Assembly (NCBI RefSeq): GCF_002160765.1 | Contig: NZ_NFLF01000008.1 | Span: 62,001 to 126,000, forward strand | Direction of reading: 5' to 3' | DNA from: Lachnoclostridium sp. An138 | Lineage (GTDB): Bacteria > Bacillota > Clostridia > Lachnospirales > Lachnospiraceae | DNA: 64,000 nt | Shown: piece by piece, positions 34,591 through 44,700 of the stretch | Layout of the letters: each line of letters begins with the position of its first letter | Numbering within the stretch: the first letter of the stretch is position 1 | Program-made: the position numbers and the translations under genes | Notes under the pieces: generated by a model | Told to the model about the DNA's origin: nothing | The model's database searches: none | The model's input: only the letters and a program-made list of their open reading frames with translations

Positions 34591-35559
34591 ATGAAAAAGA
34601 AAGTAGTAAGCATTTTAACAGCTGTTACTCTGTGCGCTGCTATGCTGGCAGGCTGCGGCGGATCTAATGATGCAGCGACGACTGAGACAACTGAGACAAC
34701 TGAAACAACCGAGACTGCAGACACAGCTGAGACTGAGGAGACTGCAGACGCGGCTGAGACAGCAAGTGATTTTGATACTTCTGCAGCAATTTCCGTATAT
34801 TCCCGTGAGGATGGCTCCGGAACCAGAGGCGCTTTCATCGAGCTGATGGGAATCGAGCAGGAGGATGAGTCCGGCGAGAAGGTTGATATGACTACTCCGG
34901 ACGCTACCATTACCAACAACACTTCCGTTATGATGACCGGCGTAGCCGGAGATCCGTACGCTATCGGCTATGTATCTCTTGGTTCCATGAATGAGACGGT
35001 AAAGGCTCTGACCATCGACGGCGTGGCTCCCTCTGTGGAGACCGTAAAGGACGGTACATACGCGGTAGCAAGACCGTTCAACATCGCTACCAAGGGTACT
35101 CCGGACGAGACCACGCAGGATTTCATCAACTACATCCTGAGCGCTGAGGGACAGGCAATCGTAAGCGAGGAAGGCTACATCACCATCGACGACGCGGCTC
35201 CGGCATTCGAGGGCGGCAGCGTATCCGGCGACATCGTAGTTGCTGGTTCCTCTTCCGTATCTCCGGTAATGGAGAAGCTGGCTGAGGCTTATATGGCTCT
35301 GAACGGCGATGTAAACATTGAGATTCAGACCACAGACTCCACCTCCGGAATGACCTCCGCTATCGACGGAACCTGCCAGATTGGAATGGCTTCCCGTGAG
35401 CTGAAGGAAGAGGAGACTGCAGAGCTGACCGGAACCCAGATTGCGCTGGATGGTATCGCTGTAATCGTAAACAACGAGAACCCGATTGAGGGACTGACCT
35501 CCGAGCAGGTACAGAGCATCTACACAGGAGCAACGACGACCTGGGCTGACGTTCAGTAA
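34591..35559 (+). CDS. pstS: Phosphate-binding lipoprotein with swapped halves
   Basis: 322 residues. Signal peptide with lipobox LAGC (Cys22), then a Thr/Glu-rich linker of repeated TET units (about 28-55). The first half of the mature protein (about 66-200) contains ISVYSREDGSGTRGAF, which in ordinary PstS is the second half. The second half (about 208-322) contains IVVAGSSSVSPVMEKLAEAY, CQIGMASRELKEEE and ALDGIAVIVNNENPIEGL, normally the N-terminal half, and the protein ends at TTTWADVQ, the point normally joined to the SREDGSGTR part. This is a circular permutation of the family. It should still deliver phosphate to PstCAB. SD AAGGAG; first gene of the pst operon. Confidence 0.9.
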   Translation: MKKKVVSILTAVTLCAAMLAGCGGSNDAATTETTETTETTETADTAETEETADAAETASDFDTSAAISVYSREDGSGTRGAFIELMGIEQEDESGEKVDMTTPDATITNNTSVMMTGVAGDPYAIGYVSLGSMNETVKALTIDGVAPSVETVKDGTYAVARPFNIATKGTPDETTQDFINYILSAEGQAIVSEEGYITIDDAAPAFEGGSVSGDIVVAGSSSVSPVMEKLAEAYMALNGDVNIEIQTTDSTSGMTSAIDGTCQIGMASRELKEEETAELTGTQIALDGIAVIVNNENPIEGLTSEQVQSIYTGATTTWADVQ

Positions 35560-35576
35560 TTACAGGAGTAAGACAG

Positions 35577-36488
35577 ATGAGTAAAGTGATGGAAAGCCAG
35601 GAACCCGGAACTAGAACAGGAAAGGCTTTCAGCGGTCACTGGAAAGAAAAAGGAATGCAGGCGGTGTTTTTTATAGCCGCCTGCACCTCTATCTTAGCGG
35701 TAGCCCTGATTTGCATTTTCCTGTTTGCAAACGGACTTCCTGCTATAGCGGAAATCGGGCCTCTTGATTTCCTTCTGGGTAAAACCTGGAGGCCTGCCAA
35801 TGATTTATATGGAATCTTTCCCTTTATCCTGGGAAGTATTTATGTGACGGCCGGAGCGATCGTCATCGGAGTTCCCATAGGAATTCTGACCTCCATCTTC
35901 ATGGCGGAGTACTGCCCGGCGAAGATTTACCGGCCCTTAAAGGCCGCCACCGAGCTTCTGGCCGGAATTCCTTCCGTCGTATACGGTTTCTTCGGTATGC
36001 TGGTTCTGGTTCCTTTTATCCGTGAGACTACGGGCAGCAAGGGAAACGTCATGCTGACTGCCTGCATTCTGCTGGGAATCATGATTCTGCCGACGATCAT
36101 CGGAACGACAGAGTCTGCCCTCAGAAGCGTTACGAGAACCTACTATGAAGGAGCCCTCGCCCTGGGAGCGACCAAGGAACGGACGATTTTCACCGTCATG
36201 CTTCCCGCGGCCAAGTCCGGCGTGCTGACCGGAGTGGTTTTGGGAATCGGGCGCGCAATCGGCGAGACCATGGCGGTCATCATGATTGCCGGCAACCAGA
36301 CGGCGATGCCGACCAGCCTCTTAAAGGGCGTGCGTACCCTGACCGCGAATATCGTGCTGGAGATGGGCTACGCCACAGGGCTTCACAGAGAGGCGCTGAT
36401 TGCTACAGCCGTGGTGCTCTTTGTGTTCATCCTGATTATCAACTTAAGCGTATCATTATTGAGGAGGGGACAAAATGCAGGCGATTAA
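35577..36488 (+). CDS. pstC: Phosphate ABC transporter permease PstC
   Basis: 303 residues, six membrane segments, MetI-like. The coupling-helix region is YYEGALALGATKERTIF followed by MLPAAKSGVLTGVVLGIGRA. AGIPSVVYGFFGMLVLVPF is a PstC/PstA signature. It pairs with PstA; the genes overlap by 14 nt. Confidence 0.95.
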   Translation: MSKVMESQEPGTRTGKAFSGHWKEKGMQAVFFIAACTSILAVALICIFLFANGLPAIAEIGPLDFLLGKTWRPANDLYGIFPFILGSIYVTAGAIVIGVPIGILTSIFMAEYCPAKIYRPLKAATELLAGIPSVVYGFFGMLVLVPFIRETTGSKGNVMLTACILLGIMILPTIIGTTESALRSVTRTYYEGALALGATKERTIFTVMLPAAKSGVLTGVVLGIGRAIGETMAVIMIAGNQTAMPTSLLKGVRTLTANIVLEMGYATGLHREALIATAVVLFVFILIINLSVSLLRRGQNAGD

Positions 36489-37347
36489 CAGACAGAGCGC
36501 AGGCGACAAACTGCGCGCCTACTTCAAGCATCCAGGCTCCCTGATTTTGTTCCTTCTGGTGATGCTGGCAGCCCTCATTACCTTTGCGGTGCTTGTGTTC
36601 CTGATTGCGTATATCCTGGTGAGAGGCGTCCCCTATCTGACGCCGTCCCTGTTTGCGCTGGAATATAATTCAGACAACGTATCTCTGATGCCTGCGGTGG
36701 TCAATACGCTGCTGATGATTCTGATGTCCCTCCTGCTGGCGGTGCCCTTTGGAATCTTTGCGGCTATTTACCTGGTAGAATACGCGAAGAAGGGAAATAA
36801 GCTGGTCAGCGTGGTTCGCGTGACGGCGGAGACGCTTTCTGGTATTCCTTCTATCGTATACGGCCTGTTCGGTATGCTGTTCTTTGTGACGACCCTGAAA
36901 TGGAGCTACTCCATGCTGTCAGGCGCCTTTACCCTGGCTATCATGATTCTGCCGCTGATTATGCGTACTACGGAGGAAGCCCTGCTGGCGGTGCCGGATT
37001 CTTACCGGGAAGGAAGCTTCGGACTGGGAGCCGGAAAGCTGCGCACCGTGTTCCGCATCGTGCTTCCCAGCGCGATACCGGGAATCCTGGCGGGCGTCAT
37101 CCTGGGCATCGGCCGTATCGTGGGCGAGACGGCGGCTCTGATGTACACCTCCGGTACCGTAGCCAAATATGCCGGGCCGATGGATTCCGGCCGTACCCTG
37201 GCGCTTCATATGTACGTGCTGACAAGCGAAGCCCTTCATGTAAACGAGGCCTCCGCCACAGCCGTGGTACTGCTGGTGGTCGTCATCGGAATCAACGCGC
37301 TTTCCAGCTTTGTAGCGAAGAAATTAAGACAAAAGACAGGAGCCTGA
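36475..37347 (+). CDS. pstA: Phosphate ABC transporter permease PstA
   Basis: 290 residues, six membrane segments. LSGIPSIVYGLFGMLFFV, the EAA-like SYREGSFGLGAGKLRTVF and VLPSAIPGILAGVILGIGR are typical. Start at 36475, after GAGGAGGGG inside the end of pstC. Confidence 0.95.
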   Translation: MQAINRQSAGDKLRAYFKHPGSLILFLLVMLAALITFAVLVFLIAYILVRGVPYLTPSLFALEYNSDNVSLMPAVVNTLLMILMSLLLAVPFGIFAAIYLVEYAKKGNKLVSVVRVTAETLSGIPSIVYGLFGMLFFVTTLKWSYSMLSGAFTLAIMILPLIMRTTEEALLAVPDSYREGSFGLGAGKLRTVFRIVLPSAIPGILAGVILGIGRIVGETAALMYTSGTVAKYAGPMDSGRTLALHMYVLTSEALHVNEASATAVVLLVVVIGINALSSFVAKKLRQKTGA

Positions 37348-37392
37348 GAAGGAACATCTCATGCACTGCAGGACAGATGGGAGTAAAATAGA

Positions 37393-38142
37393 ATGAGTAT
37401 CATGCAAATCGAGAATCTGGATCTGTTTTACGGAGATTTTCAGGCTCTCAAAAACATAAATATGGAAATACAGGCCAATGAGATTACGGCCTTTATCGGA
37501 CCTTCCGGCTGCGGTAAGTCCACATTCTTAAAGACTCTGAACCGGATGAATGATCTGGTTGAGGGCTGCAGAATCACCGGAAAGGTGACGCTGGAAGGGC
37601 AGGACATCTACAATGGCATGGATGTGAACCTTTTGAGAAAACGGGTAGGTATGGTGTTCCAGAAGCCGAACCCCTTCCCTATGAGCATTTATGACAATAT
37701 TGCCTATGGACCGAGAACCCATGGTATCCGCAGCAAGGCGAAGCTGGATGACATCGTAGAGAAATCCCTCCGCAACGCGGCTATCTGGGATGAAACAAAG
37801 GATCGTCTGAAGACCAGCGCCCTGGGCATGTCAGGCGGACAGCAGCAGAGACTCTGTATCGCGAGAGCCCTTGCGGTACAGCCGGACATCCTGCTGATGG
37901 ATGAGCCGACCTCTGCTCTTGACCCGATTTCAACTTCCAAGATCGAAGATCTTTGCATGGAGCTGAAAAAGGATTATACTATTATTATCGTTACGCATAA
38001 CATGCAGCAGGCAGCGCGTATTTCTGACAAGACTGCATTCTTCCTTCTGGGTGAAGTCATCGAGATGGGCGAGACCGATCAGATCTTCTCCATGCCGAAG
38101 GATGAGCGTACAGAAAACTATATCTCAGGAAGGTTTGGTTGA
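37393..38142 (+). CDS. pstB: Phosphate ABC transporter ATPase PstB
   Basis: 249 residues. Walker [10 protein letters not shown], signature [15 protein letters not shown], Walker [14 protein letters not shown], switch His in [11 protein letters not shown], and the PstB-specific LNRMNDLV and [14 protein letters not shown]. It powers high-affinity phosphate import with PstCA. Confidence 0.97.
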   Translation: MSIMQIENLDLFYGDFQALKNINMEIQANEITAFIGPSGCGKSTFLKTLNRMNDLVEGCRITGKVTLEGQDIYNGMDVNLLRKRVGMVFQKPNPFPMSIYDNIAYGPRTHGIRSKAKLDDIVEKSLRNAAIWDETKDRLKTSALGMSGGQQQRLCIARALAVQPDILLMDEPTSALDPISTSKIEDLCMELKKDYTIIIVTHNMQQAARISDKTAFFLLGEVIEMGETDQIFSMPKDERTENYISGRFG

Positions 38143-38149
38143 TAATAAA

Positions 38150-38797
38150 ATGAGAGATTATTATGAAGAGCAGCTCACGAAGCTGCACACACAGATGATT
38201 GCCATGGGAAGCCTTTGTGAGAAGGCCATTGCCGACGCGACCAGGTCTCTGACAGACGGTGATATTGAACTGGCGAAGGAAGTTATGAACGGAGATGCCA
38301 AGATTAATCAGCAGGAGCGGGATATCGAGGCCATGTGCATTAAGCTTCTGCTCCACCAGCAGCCGGTGGCGGGCGACCTGCGCCGGGTGTCTGCGGCGCT
38401 CAAGATGGTGACAGATATGGAGCGTGTGGGAGACCAGGCGGCGGATATTGCCGAGATCGTGGTTCAGATGAACGAGAAGCTTCCGGATCAGTTCCTGCAT
38501 ATCTGCAAGATGGGCACTGTGGCCATGAAAATGGTTAATGACAGTGTCAATGCCTATGTGGACATGAAGCTGGATCTGGCGAGAGAGGTCATCAAGAGCG
38601 ATGATGAGGTAGATGAGCTGTTCCTGAAAGTGCGCGGCGAGATTCTGGACGCTATCCGGGAAGACAGCAGCAGAGGCGAGGAGCTTCTGGATCTGTTCAT
38701 GATCACCAAGTATTATGAGCGTATCGGAGATCATGCGACCAACATCGCAGAGTGGGTGGAGTATGCCATCACCGGCGAGAGATCCGAAGAGAACTAG
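38150..38797 (+). CDS. phoU: Phosphate-signalling protein PhoU
   Basis: 215 residues with two three-helix bundles. Metal/acidic motifs occur in both halves (VTDMERVGDQAADIAE and ITKYYERIGDHATNIAE). The ATG at 38150 gives the standard start MRDYYEEQL; a longer frame would overlap pstB. The nearest SD (AGGAAGG) is 16 nt away, so expression may rely on coupling with pstB, 7 nt upstream. It links PstB activity to PhoR. Confidence 0.95.
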   Translation: MRDYYEEQLTKLHTQMIAMGSLCEKAIADATRSLTDGDIELAKEVMNGDAKINQQERDIEAMCIKLLLHQQPVAGDLRRVSAALKMVTDMERVGDQAADIAEIVVQMNEKLPDQFLHICKMGTVAMKMVNDSVNAYVDMKLDLAREVIKSDDEVDELFLKVRGEILDAIREDSSRGEELLDLFMITKYYERIGDHATNIAEWVEYAITGERSEEN

Positions 38798-38862
38798 AGG
38801 ACGGTATAGACTGTTTATACTTCAAAATTAGTAAAAACAGGTGTTTTTCTTCATAAAATATT

Positions 38863-38909
38863 AAAAAGTAGCTGTTATACTTACAATCAGTAGAACGGCT
38901 GCTTTTTTT
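38863..38909 (+). terminator. Terminator of the pst-phoU operon
   Basis: AAAAAGTAGCTGTT (38863-38876) pairs over 14 positions with AACGGCTGCTTTTT (38894-38907, two G-T pairs), followed by more T and then G. Confidence 0.85.
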
Positions 38910-38959
38910 GTGCGATACGCCAGGCAGCCGCTGTCAGGCAGAAGGAGGCGTGGAGCTGT

Positions 38960-40186
38960 ATGAGAGAAAGAAGACGGGGATTTCTGGCGTTACTGCTTGC
39001 GGTGCTGTTGACAGCCGGGGCCGGCTGCGGCTCTGCGGGGGGAGACAGGGCGCAGAATGCGGAGACGGCAGAAAAAAGCGTACAGGCAGGCCAGAAGGAA
39101 GACAGCGGCACGGATGAGACAGCGCAGGCAGAAGGAACCCTGGAAGAGCAGGAACGGCCGGTTCTGAATGAGCGGGAGACTCCGGCAGGAGAGGTGGAAG
39201 GAATCACGATCCGAATCTACCACAGCGATGATGCAGCGGAAAATATCTGCGTCAATACGGCTATGACAGAAGAGATTACCCCGGAAATTCTGATCATGAA
39301 TCTGGCCTCTTACGGAATGCTGCCAGATACGGTGACGGTAAAAAGCTTTTCTGAAGGAACGGAGACGGCAAAGGACGGCACTGTGACGGATAAACGGCTG
39401 ACGCTGAACCTGTCAGAGGATTTCGGCACCTGGCTGTCTTCCATGGGAACCTCCGAAGAGACGATGGTGATGGGCAGCCTGGTCAACACCTTCCTGGATG
39501 CCTACGACGCCTCTGCCATAAAAGTGACGGTGGATGGCGCTGTTCTGGAGACAGGACATCAGGTCTATGACGGCTGGCTGGAGCTTTACAGTTATGTACA
39601 GGCTTCCTATTCCGTGTCGGAAGGTCTGCTTCAGGAGGGCGCGGTGACCTTTTCCTATCCTCAGATTCAGGACTGCTCCAATACAGAGCTTCAGGAGAAA
39701 TGGAACAGTATAATGGAAAAAAAGGCGGAAGAGATGGCGGAAGGTCTGGCGGAAGGCAGTTCCCTTCAGGGCGCTTTTGATGTCAAAACCATGAATGACG
39801 AGCTTCTTTCCATTCTGGTGTCCGGAGAGATTTCAGCGGCTGGAGCGGCATATCCCTCCCGGTTCCAGTATACCTACAATATAGATATGAAGACCGGTGA
39901 AAATATCCGCCTGGCCCATCACGTGAATGTAAATCAGGTTGCGGAAGATATGATGAATGGGAAGAACTATACGGTGAGCGGTGAACTGGCCTCAGAGTTT
40001 CAGGAGCGTCTGACGGTTCTCTATGGAGACGCAGAGCAGCTGGCCGCGGCGCTCAGAGGCTTCGATTTTGGAAAAGGACAGAATGAGCATCCGGCCGGGT
40101 ATTCCTATCAGGAGGATGGCCAGACCTGGCTGTGCATGGAAGTGCCTCATGTGCTGGGCGATTTTGTAAATATAGAACTTGGCTGA
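38960..40186 (+). CDS. GerMN-domain lipoprotein with C-terminal DUF4163/DUF3298-like domain
   Basis: 408 residues. Signal peptide with lipobox AGAGC (Cys23) and an acidic Gln/Glu-rich linker to about residue 75. A GerMN-like domain spans about 80-205 (TPEILIMNLASYGMLP, LTLNLSEDFGTWL, VMGSLVNTFLDAY, VTVDGAVLETGH). The C-terminal half (about 225-408) resembles the DUF4163/DUF3298 pair found in anti-sigma RsiV-like and other surface proteins (FSYPQIQ, GFDFGKGQNEHPAGYSYQEDG, PHVLGDFVNIELG). GerMN proteins occur in sporulation and envelope contexts, but the role here is unknown. Confidence 0.75.
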   Translation: MRERRRGFLALLLAVLLTAGAGCGSAGGDRAQNAETAEKSVQAGQKEDSGTDETAQAEGTLEEQERPVLNERETPAGEVEGITIRIYHSDDAAENICVNTAMTEEITPEILIMNLASYGMLPDTVTVKSFSEGTETAKDGTVTDKRLTLNLSEDFGTWLSSMGTSEETMVMGSLVNTFLDAYDASAIKVTVDGAVLETGHQVYDGWLELYSYVQASYSVSEGLLQEGAVTFSYPQIQDCSNTELQEKWNSIMEKKAEEMAEGLAEGSSLQGAFDVKTMNDELLSILVSGEISAAGAAYPSRFQYTYNIDMKTGENIRLAHHVNVNQVAEDMMNGKNYTVSGELASEFQERLTVLYGDAEQLAAALRGFDFGKGQNEHPAGYSYQEDGQTWLCMEVPHVLGDFVNIELG

Positions 40187-40282
40187 AAAATCTGAATATT
40201 TATAAAAATAAGCACAATTAATGCAGAAAAAATAGAAAGAGAAAATAAAAGCAGATTTAATAAAAATTTTTTCAAAAAAGTG

Positions 40283-40311
40283 TTGACAAATAAGAAAGGG
40301 GTGACTATAAT
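40283..40311 (+). promoter_or_regulatory. Perfect consensus promoter of the candidate large RNA
   Basis: TTGACA (40283-40288), exactly 17 nt, TATAAT (40306-40311), in an A/T-rich setting with a poly-T/A tract upstream. This is the only full consensus sigma-A promoter with ideal spacing that I found in the window. Confidence 0.85.
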
Positions 40312-40317
40312 ATAATC

Positions 40318-40846
40318 AAAGATAAGAGATAGGAAAAAGAAAGAAACAACACCACATCATCTTAAAAGAATATAATTAATTATATTTAATATAGATTATG
40401 AGGTGAATCTAAGAAAGAGAGGTACGGTCCAACCAAAACTTAACGAGTTACCCTATAATCTAAGAAAAGGAGGTACAGTCCACCGAAGACGTAAAGGTGA
40501 TCTTCTGATATTACTTAAGAAACAGGTGTAAAACACATCTGAATCAAAAGAAATATGAACGGAGATCAGGGTAAAAAGAAAATGTTCGATGAGAATCGGC
40601 AGAAGAACAAAGAAGAAGCCGGAAAAGAAGAAAAGAAGAAGAACAATTAACCGGAAAAGAAAAGCTTTATAAGAAAAGACAAAAAAAGCCGAGAACAGAA
40701 GAAGTCGAACAAAAGAAGTCAATGGGACTTCAGAAAATTGAAAAGAACAAAAAACAGAATAGGAAAAGAGAGGTATAAGTCCAATGGACAGCATAGTATG
40801 ACAGCGGGTGTCAATGAATGAAAGTAATTGATGCCCGCTGATTTTA
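40318..40846 (+). ncRNA. Candidate large noncoding RNA, about 530 nt
   Basis: Bounded by a perfect promoter (40283-40311) and a terminator (40802-40846). The transcribed strand is strongly purine-rich, mostly A/G between 40560 and 40790. A motif occurs three times: AATCTAAGAAAGAGAGGTACGGTCC (at 40406, split here as AATCTAAGAAAG/AGAGGTACGGTCC), AATCTAAGAAAAGGAGGTAC/AGTCC at 40457 and AATAGGAAAAGAGAGGTATA/AGTCC at 40758. CAGGTGT and ACACATCTG near 40523-40542 form a hairpin. The longest sensible frame is a 31-codon Lys/Glu-rich one (40555-40650) without SD. The GAGG-N4-GTCC pattern recalls the RNase P 5' region, but the rest does not match. Identity unknown. Confidence 0.5.
40802..40846 (+). 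terminator. Terminator of the candidate large RNA
   Basis: CAGCGGGTGTCAAT (40802-40815) pairs with ATTGATGCCCGCTG (40827-40840) with two G-T pairs, 11-nt loop, then ATTTTATG. Confidence 0.75.
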
Positions 40847-40951
40847 TGTCCGAAAAAAGGAATGCGCTGCTGTCCGGACGCGTTCAGCCATTCGCCGGCT
40901 GAGAGCTCAGCAAAGATTTGTCAGCATTCGGAGCGGGAGAAGCAGATTTGC

Positions 40952-40980
40952 TTGAATAATTTCTGCGCACAGGCTAAAAT
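40952..40980 (+). promoter_or_regulatory. Promoter of the ABC exporter-like operon
   Basis: TTGAAT (40952-40957), 17 nt, TAAAAT (40975-40980), about 33 nt before the TTG start at 41013. It makes the ABC genes independent of the candidate RNA upstream. Confidence 0.6.
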
Positions 40981-41012
40981 AGAGAGAGACTAAGCGAAAA
41001 GGAGGATATTCC

Positions 41013-41717
41013 TTGAATCATTTTGTAGAGCTTAGGGGGGTAAAGAAGATATACCACATGGGCGAAGTGGACATTCCGGCCGTGGATGGTATTGATTTTG
41101 AAATTGAAAAAGGAGAATTTGTGGTAATTGTCGGGCCCAGCGGCGCAGGAAAGACGACGGTGCTGAATATTCTGGGAGGCATGGACACCTGTACGGAAGG
41201 CGAGGTATGGGTGGATGGAAGAGATGTGGGAAAGCTTCGCGGGAAGCAGCTGACGGCTTACCGGAGAGATGATATCGGTTTTGTGTTCCAGTTTTATAAT
41301 CTGGTTCAGAACCTGACAGCTCTGGAAAATGTGGAGCTGGCCCTTCAGATCTGCAAAGATCCCCTGGATGCCAGGCAGGTGCTGGAAGAAGTGGGACTGG
41401 GGCACAGGACGGATAATTTTCCGGCACAGCTTTCCGGAGGAGAGCAGCAGCGTGTGGCCATCGCCCGCGCGCTTGCGAAAAATCCCAAACTTCTGCTCTG
41501 CGATGAGCCTACAGGCGCGCTGGATTACAGTACCGGCAAGGCAATTCTGAAGCTTCTGCAGGACACCTGCAGGGAGCGTGGAATGACGGTGATTGTCATT
41601 ACGCATAACTCAGCGATTGCGCCTATGGCGGATCGGATTATCAAAATCCGGAACGGGCGTGTCAGCCAGATGAAACTGAATGAACATCCGGTGTCTGTGG
41701 AGACAATCGAGTGGTAA
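41013..41717 (+). CDS. ABC transporter ATPase (MacB/LolD-like)
   Basis: 234 residues from a TTG start that lies about 8 nt after AAAGGAGGA. Walker [10 protein letters not shown], signature [16 protein letters not shown], Walker [13 protein letters not shown], switch His in [29 protein letters not shown] is typical of the MacB/LolD/FtsE group. It serves the giant FtsX-type permease 15 nt downstream. Confidence 0.93.
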   Translation: MNHFVELRGVKKIYHMGEVDIPAVDGIDFEIEKGEFVVIVGPSGAGKTTVLNILGGMDTCTEGEVWVDGRDVGKLRGKQLTAYRRDDIGFVFQFYNLVQNLTALENVELALQICKDPLDARQVLEEVGLGHRTDNFPAQLSGGEQQRVAIARALAKNPKLLLCDEPTGALDYSTGKAILKLLQDTCRERGMTVIVITHNSAIAPMADRIIKIRNGRVSQMKLNEHPVSVETIEW

Positions 41718-41732
41718 CGGGCAGGGGACGGT

Positions 41733-44700
41733 ATGAAGAAAAAGGCACTGAGAAAAGAATTCTATATGGAAGTCCGCAAAACCCTGAATCGTTTCCTGTC
41801 AATTTTGTTTATTACGGTGCTGGGAGTAGCCTTCTTTTCCGGAATCCGGGCGACGCAGCCGGATATGGAACTTTCGGCGGACACCTATTATGATGAAGGC
41901 AGGCTCATGGATATCAGCGTGCAGGGCGCCCTGGGCATGACAGAGGAGGACGCGCAGAGTATCGCGGCCATAGAGGGCGTAGAAGAGGTTATGCCCTATT
42001 ATTCCATGGACATGTTCGGTACGGTGGAAAAGGAACAGTTCAACCTGCAGGTCATGTCTGTTCCGGATACGATAAATCTTCTGGCTGTGACAGAAGGACG
42101 GATGCCGGAGACGGAAAATGAGTGCGTCGTGGATAATCAGCTTCTGGAGGACGGAAGCTTTCAAATAGGCGATACCGTTACGCTTCGATCCGCTACGGAT
42201 ACGGATACCGAGGATATCTTAAGCGTTACAGAGTTCACGGTGGTAGGAGCCGTGAAAAGTCCGTATTATCTGTCGCTGGAACGCGGAACGACCAGTATCG
42301 GAAATGGAACGCTGAACGGTTTTCTGGTGATTCCGGAGAGCGCGTTTTCGATGGATTATTATACTCAGATCTGTGTAAGAGTGGCGGGCGCGGCAGAGCT
42401 GAACTGCTACGGAGACGAGTATGAAAATCTTGTGGATACAGTAGCAGATCGGATTGAGGCAATCGCGGATGAGCGGTGTGAAATCCGCTATGCGGAAGTC
42501 CAGGAGGAAGGACAGCAGGAGATTGCGGACGCCGAGGCCGAGATCGCGGATGCGGAAGCGGAACTGGCGGACGCTGCTCAGGAGCTGGAAGACGGCCGGG
42601 CAGAGCTGGAAGACGCGAAACAGGAGCTTGCGGACGGCCGGGCAGAGCTGGAAGACGGAGAAGCCGAGTTTGCGGAAAAAGAGCAGGAGTACCTGGACGC
42701 CAGACAGCAGACTTCGGACGGCTGGGAGCAGGCGGACCGGGGCAGGCGGGAAATCATATATGCGGAGCGCCAGCTGGAGAGCGGCTGGGAGCAGTATGAA
42801 GCGGGGAAAAAACAGATCGAAGACGGCTATGCGGCTCTGGAGCCTTACGAGGAGCAGTATGCCCAGCTGGAGAGCTCAGAGAGCCAGCTTCAGTCCGGAA
42901 TCGAACAGGTCCAGACAGGACTGGGGCAGGTTCAGTCCGGAATGGAAGAGGTTCAGGCCCTGCTGGACCAGATAGCGGGTATCGAGGCTCTTCCCCCTGA
43001 ACAGAGACCGGAAGGTTCTGAAGAGCTGCTGCAGCAGAAAGAAGCGCTTGAGACCCAGCTTGCGGAGCTTCAGACCCAGCAGGGAGAGCTTGAGACCCAG
43101 CTTTCAGAGCTTGAGACCCAGCTTACGGCCTGTCAGGAAGGAATGGCCCAGCTGGGCCCTGTGATTGAGGAGACGAAGGCTCAGCTGGAAGCCGGAGAGC
43201 AGGAGCTTGCGGCCAGCAAGGAACAGCTTGACGCGGCCCAGGCTGAGATAGATGCTGCGAACGGCAAGATCAGCGAATCGGTAGAGCAGCTTTCTGACGC
43301 GGAGGATGAGCTTGCCGACGCGGAACAGCAGCTTGCGGACGGCCGGGCTGAGCTGGAGGACGCCCGCCAGGAGATTGTGGACGGAGAGCAGGAAATCGCG
43401 GACGCGGAGGAAGAGCTGATAGACGGAGAGGCAGAATATGCCGACGCAAAGGCGGAGGCAGATGAGGAAATCGCGGACGCCCGCCAGCAGATTGCCGATG
43501 CGGAAGAAGAACTTGCGGATATGGAAGTTCCGGAATGGTATGTGCTTGATCGCAATTACATCGCTTCTTATGTAGATTATGGACAGAACGCAGAACGGAT
43601 CGGAGCAATCGGACGGGTATTCCCCGTGATCTTCTTCCTGGTGGCGGCCCTGGTGTGCCTGACAACCATGACCCGTATGGTAGAGGAAGAGAGAACGCAG
43701 ATCGGAACCCTGAAAGCCCTGGGCTATGGCAGGGGAAGCATTGCGGCAAAGTACATTCTGTACGCGCTGATTTCCAGTCTGCTGGGCAGTCTGATCGGAC
43801 TTGTAGCCGGGCAGAAGTTCCTGCCGATGGTGATTATGGTGGCTTACCAGATCCTGTATCCGGATCTTACATATACGCTGACGCCCCTGAATTTCCAGTA
43901 TTCAGTGATGGCCACGGCGGCAGCCGTGCTCTGTACGGCGGGAGCGGCCTGGGCGGCCTGCTATAAAGAGCTGTTTTCCGTTCCGGCGGAGCTGATGCGG
44001 CCCGCCGCGCCAAAGGCGGGAAAGAGAGTCTTTCTGGAGCGCGTCACATTCCTCTGGAAAAGGCTGAATTTCAGCCAGAAGTCTTCGGTGCGGAATCTGG
44101 TGCGTTATAAGAAGCGGTTCTTTATGACAGTGTTCGGTATCGGAGGCTGTACGGCCCTTCTGATCATGGGCTTTGGCCTGAAGGATTCCGTCTCCTACCT
44201 TGGAGAGGGGCAGTTTGAGAAGATCTTTGTCTATGACGCCTCCATCGGTTTTGATGCGGAAGCGGACGTGCAGTCAGAATTTTTCGACATGGCGGCTTCG
44301 GACGACCGGATCACGGATTCCATGGAAATGCTGGAGACAGCGGTGGATGTGGAAAAGGATGGAGGGGAAAACGGCCAGAAAAGCGCGTACCTGATTGTGC
44401 CTTCCGATGAAGAAAAGCTGGACTCTTATATCCTTCTTCAGGATCGGAAAAGCGGGGAAAGCTATGAGCTGGACGGCAGCGGAATCATTATTTCTGAGAA
44501 GCTTGCGACGCTGCTGGATGTGTCCGAGGGTGATACGGTCATTCTGACGGAAGATGAAAAACATGTGGAAGCTGTGGTGGAGCATATCACCGAAAATTAT
44601 TTTATGCACTATATTTATATGAGCAAGGAGCTCTATGAAAAGCTTTACGGAAACGAGCCGGAATGGAATATGCTCTTTGTGAATACCACCCAGACGGACG

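Noticed and set aside
40555-40650. A 31-codon Lys/Glu-rich frame inside the candidate RNA
   Set aside because: No SD before the ATG, and composition is explained by the A/G-rich sequence. It is kept only as an alternative to the RNA interpretation.
40405-40787. Three related 25-30-nt repeats as a possible CRISPR array
   Set aside because: The copies are imperfect, the spacing is irregular (about 50 and 300 nt) and there are no cas genes nearby.
40453-40794. A 113-codon minus-strand frame rich in Phe and Leu
   Set aside because: It is the complement of a purine-rich tract (poly-GA reads as F/L on the other strand); no SD or promoter supports it.
40318-40846. RNase P RNA
   Set aside because: GAGG-N4-GTCC resembles its 5' conserved region, but it occurs three times and the other universally conserved P RNA blocks are not visible.
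42454-42975. A 173-codon Arg/Ser-rich frame within the giant permease gene
   Set aside because: It is an out-of-frame reading of the coiled-coil repeats.
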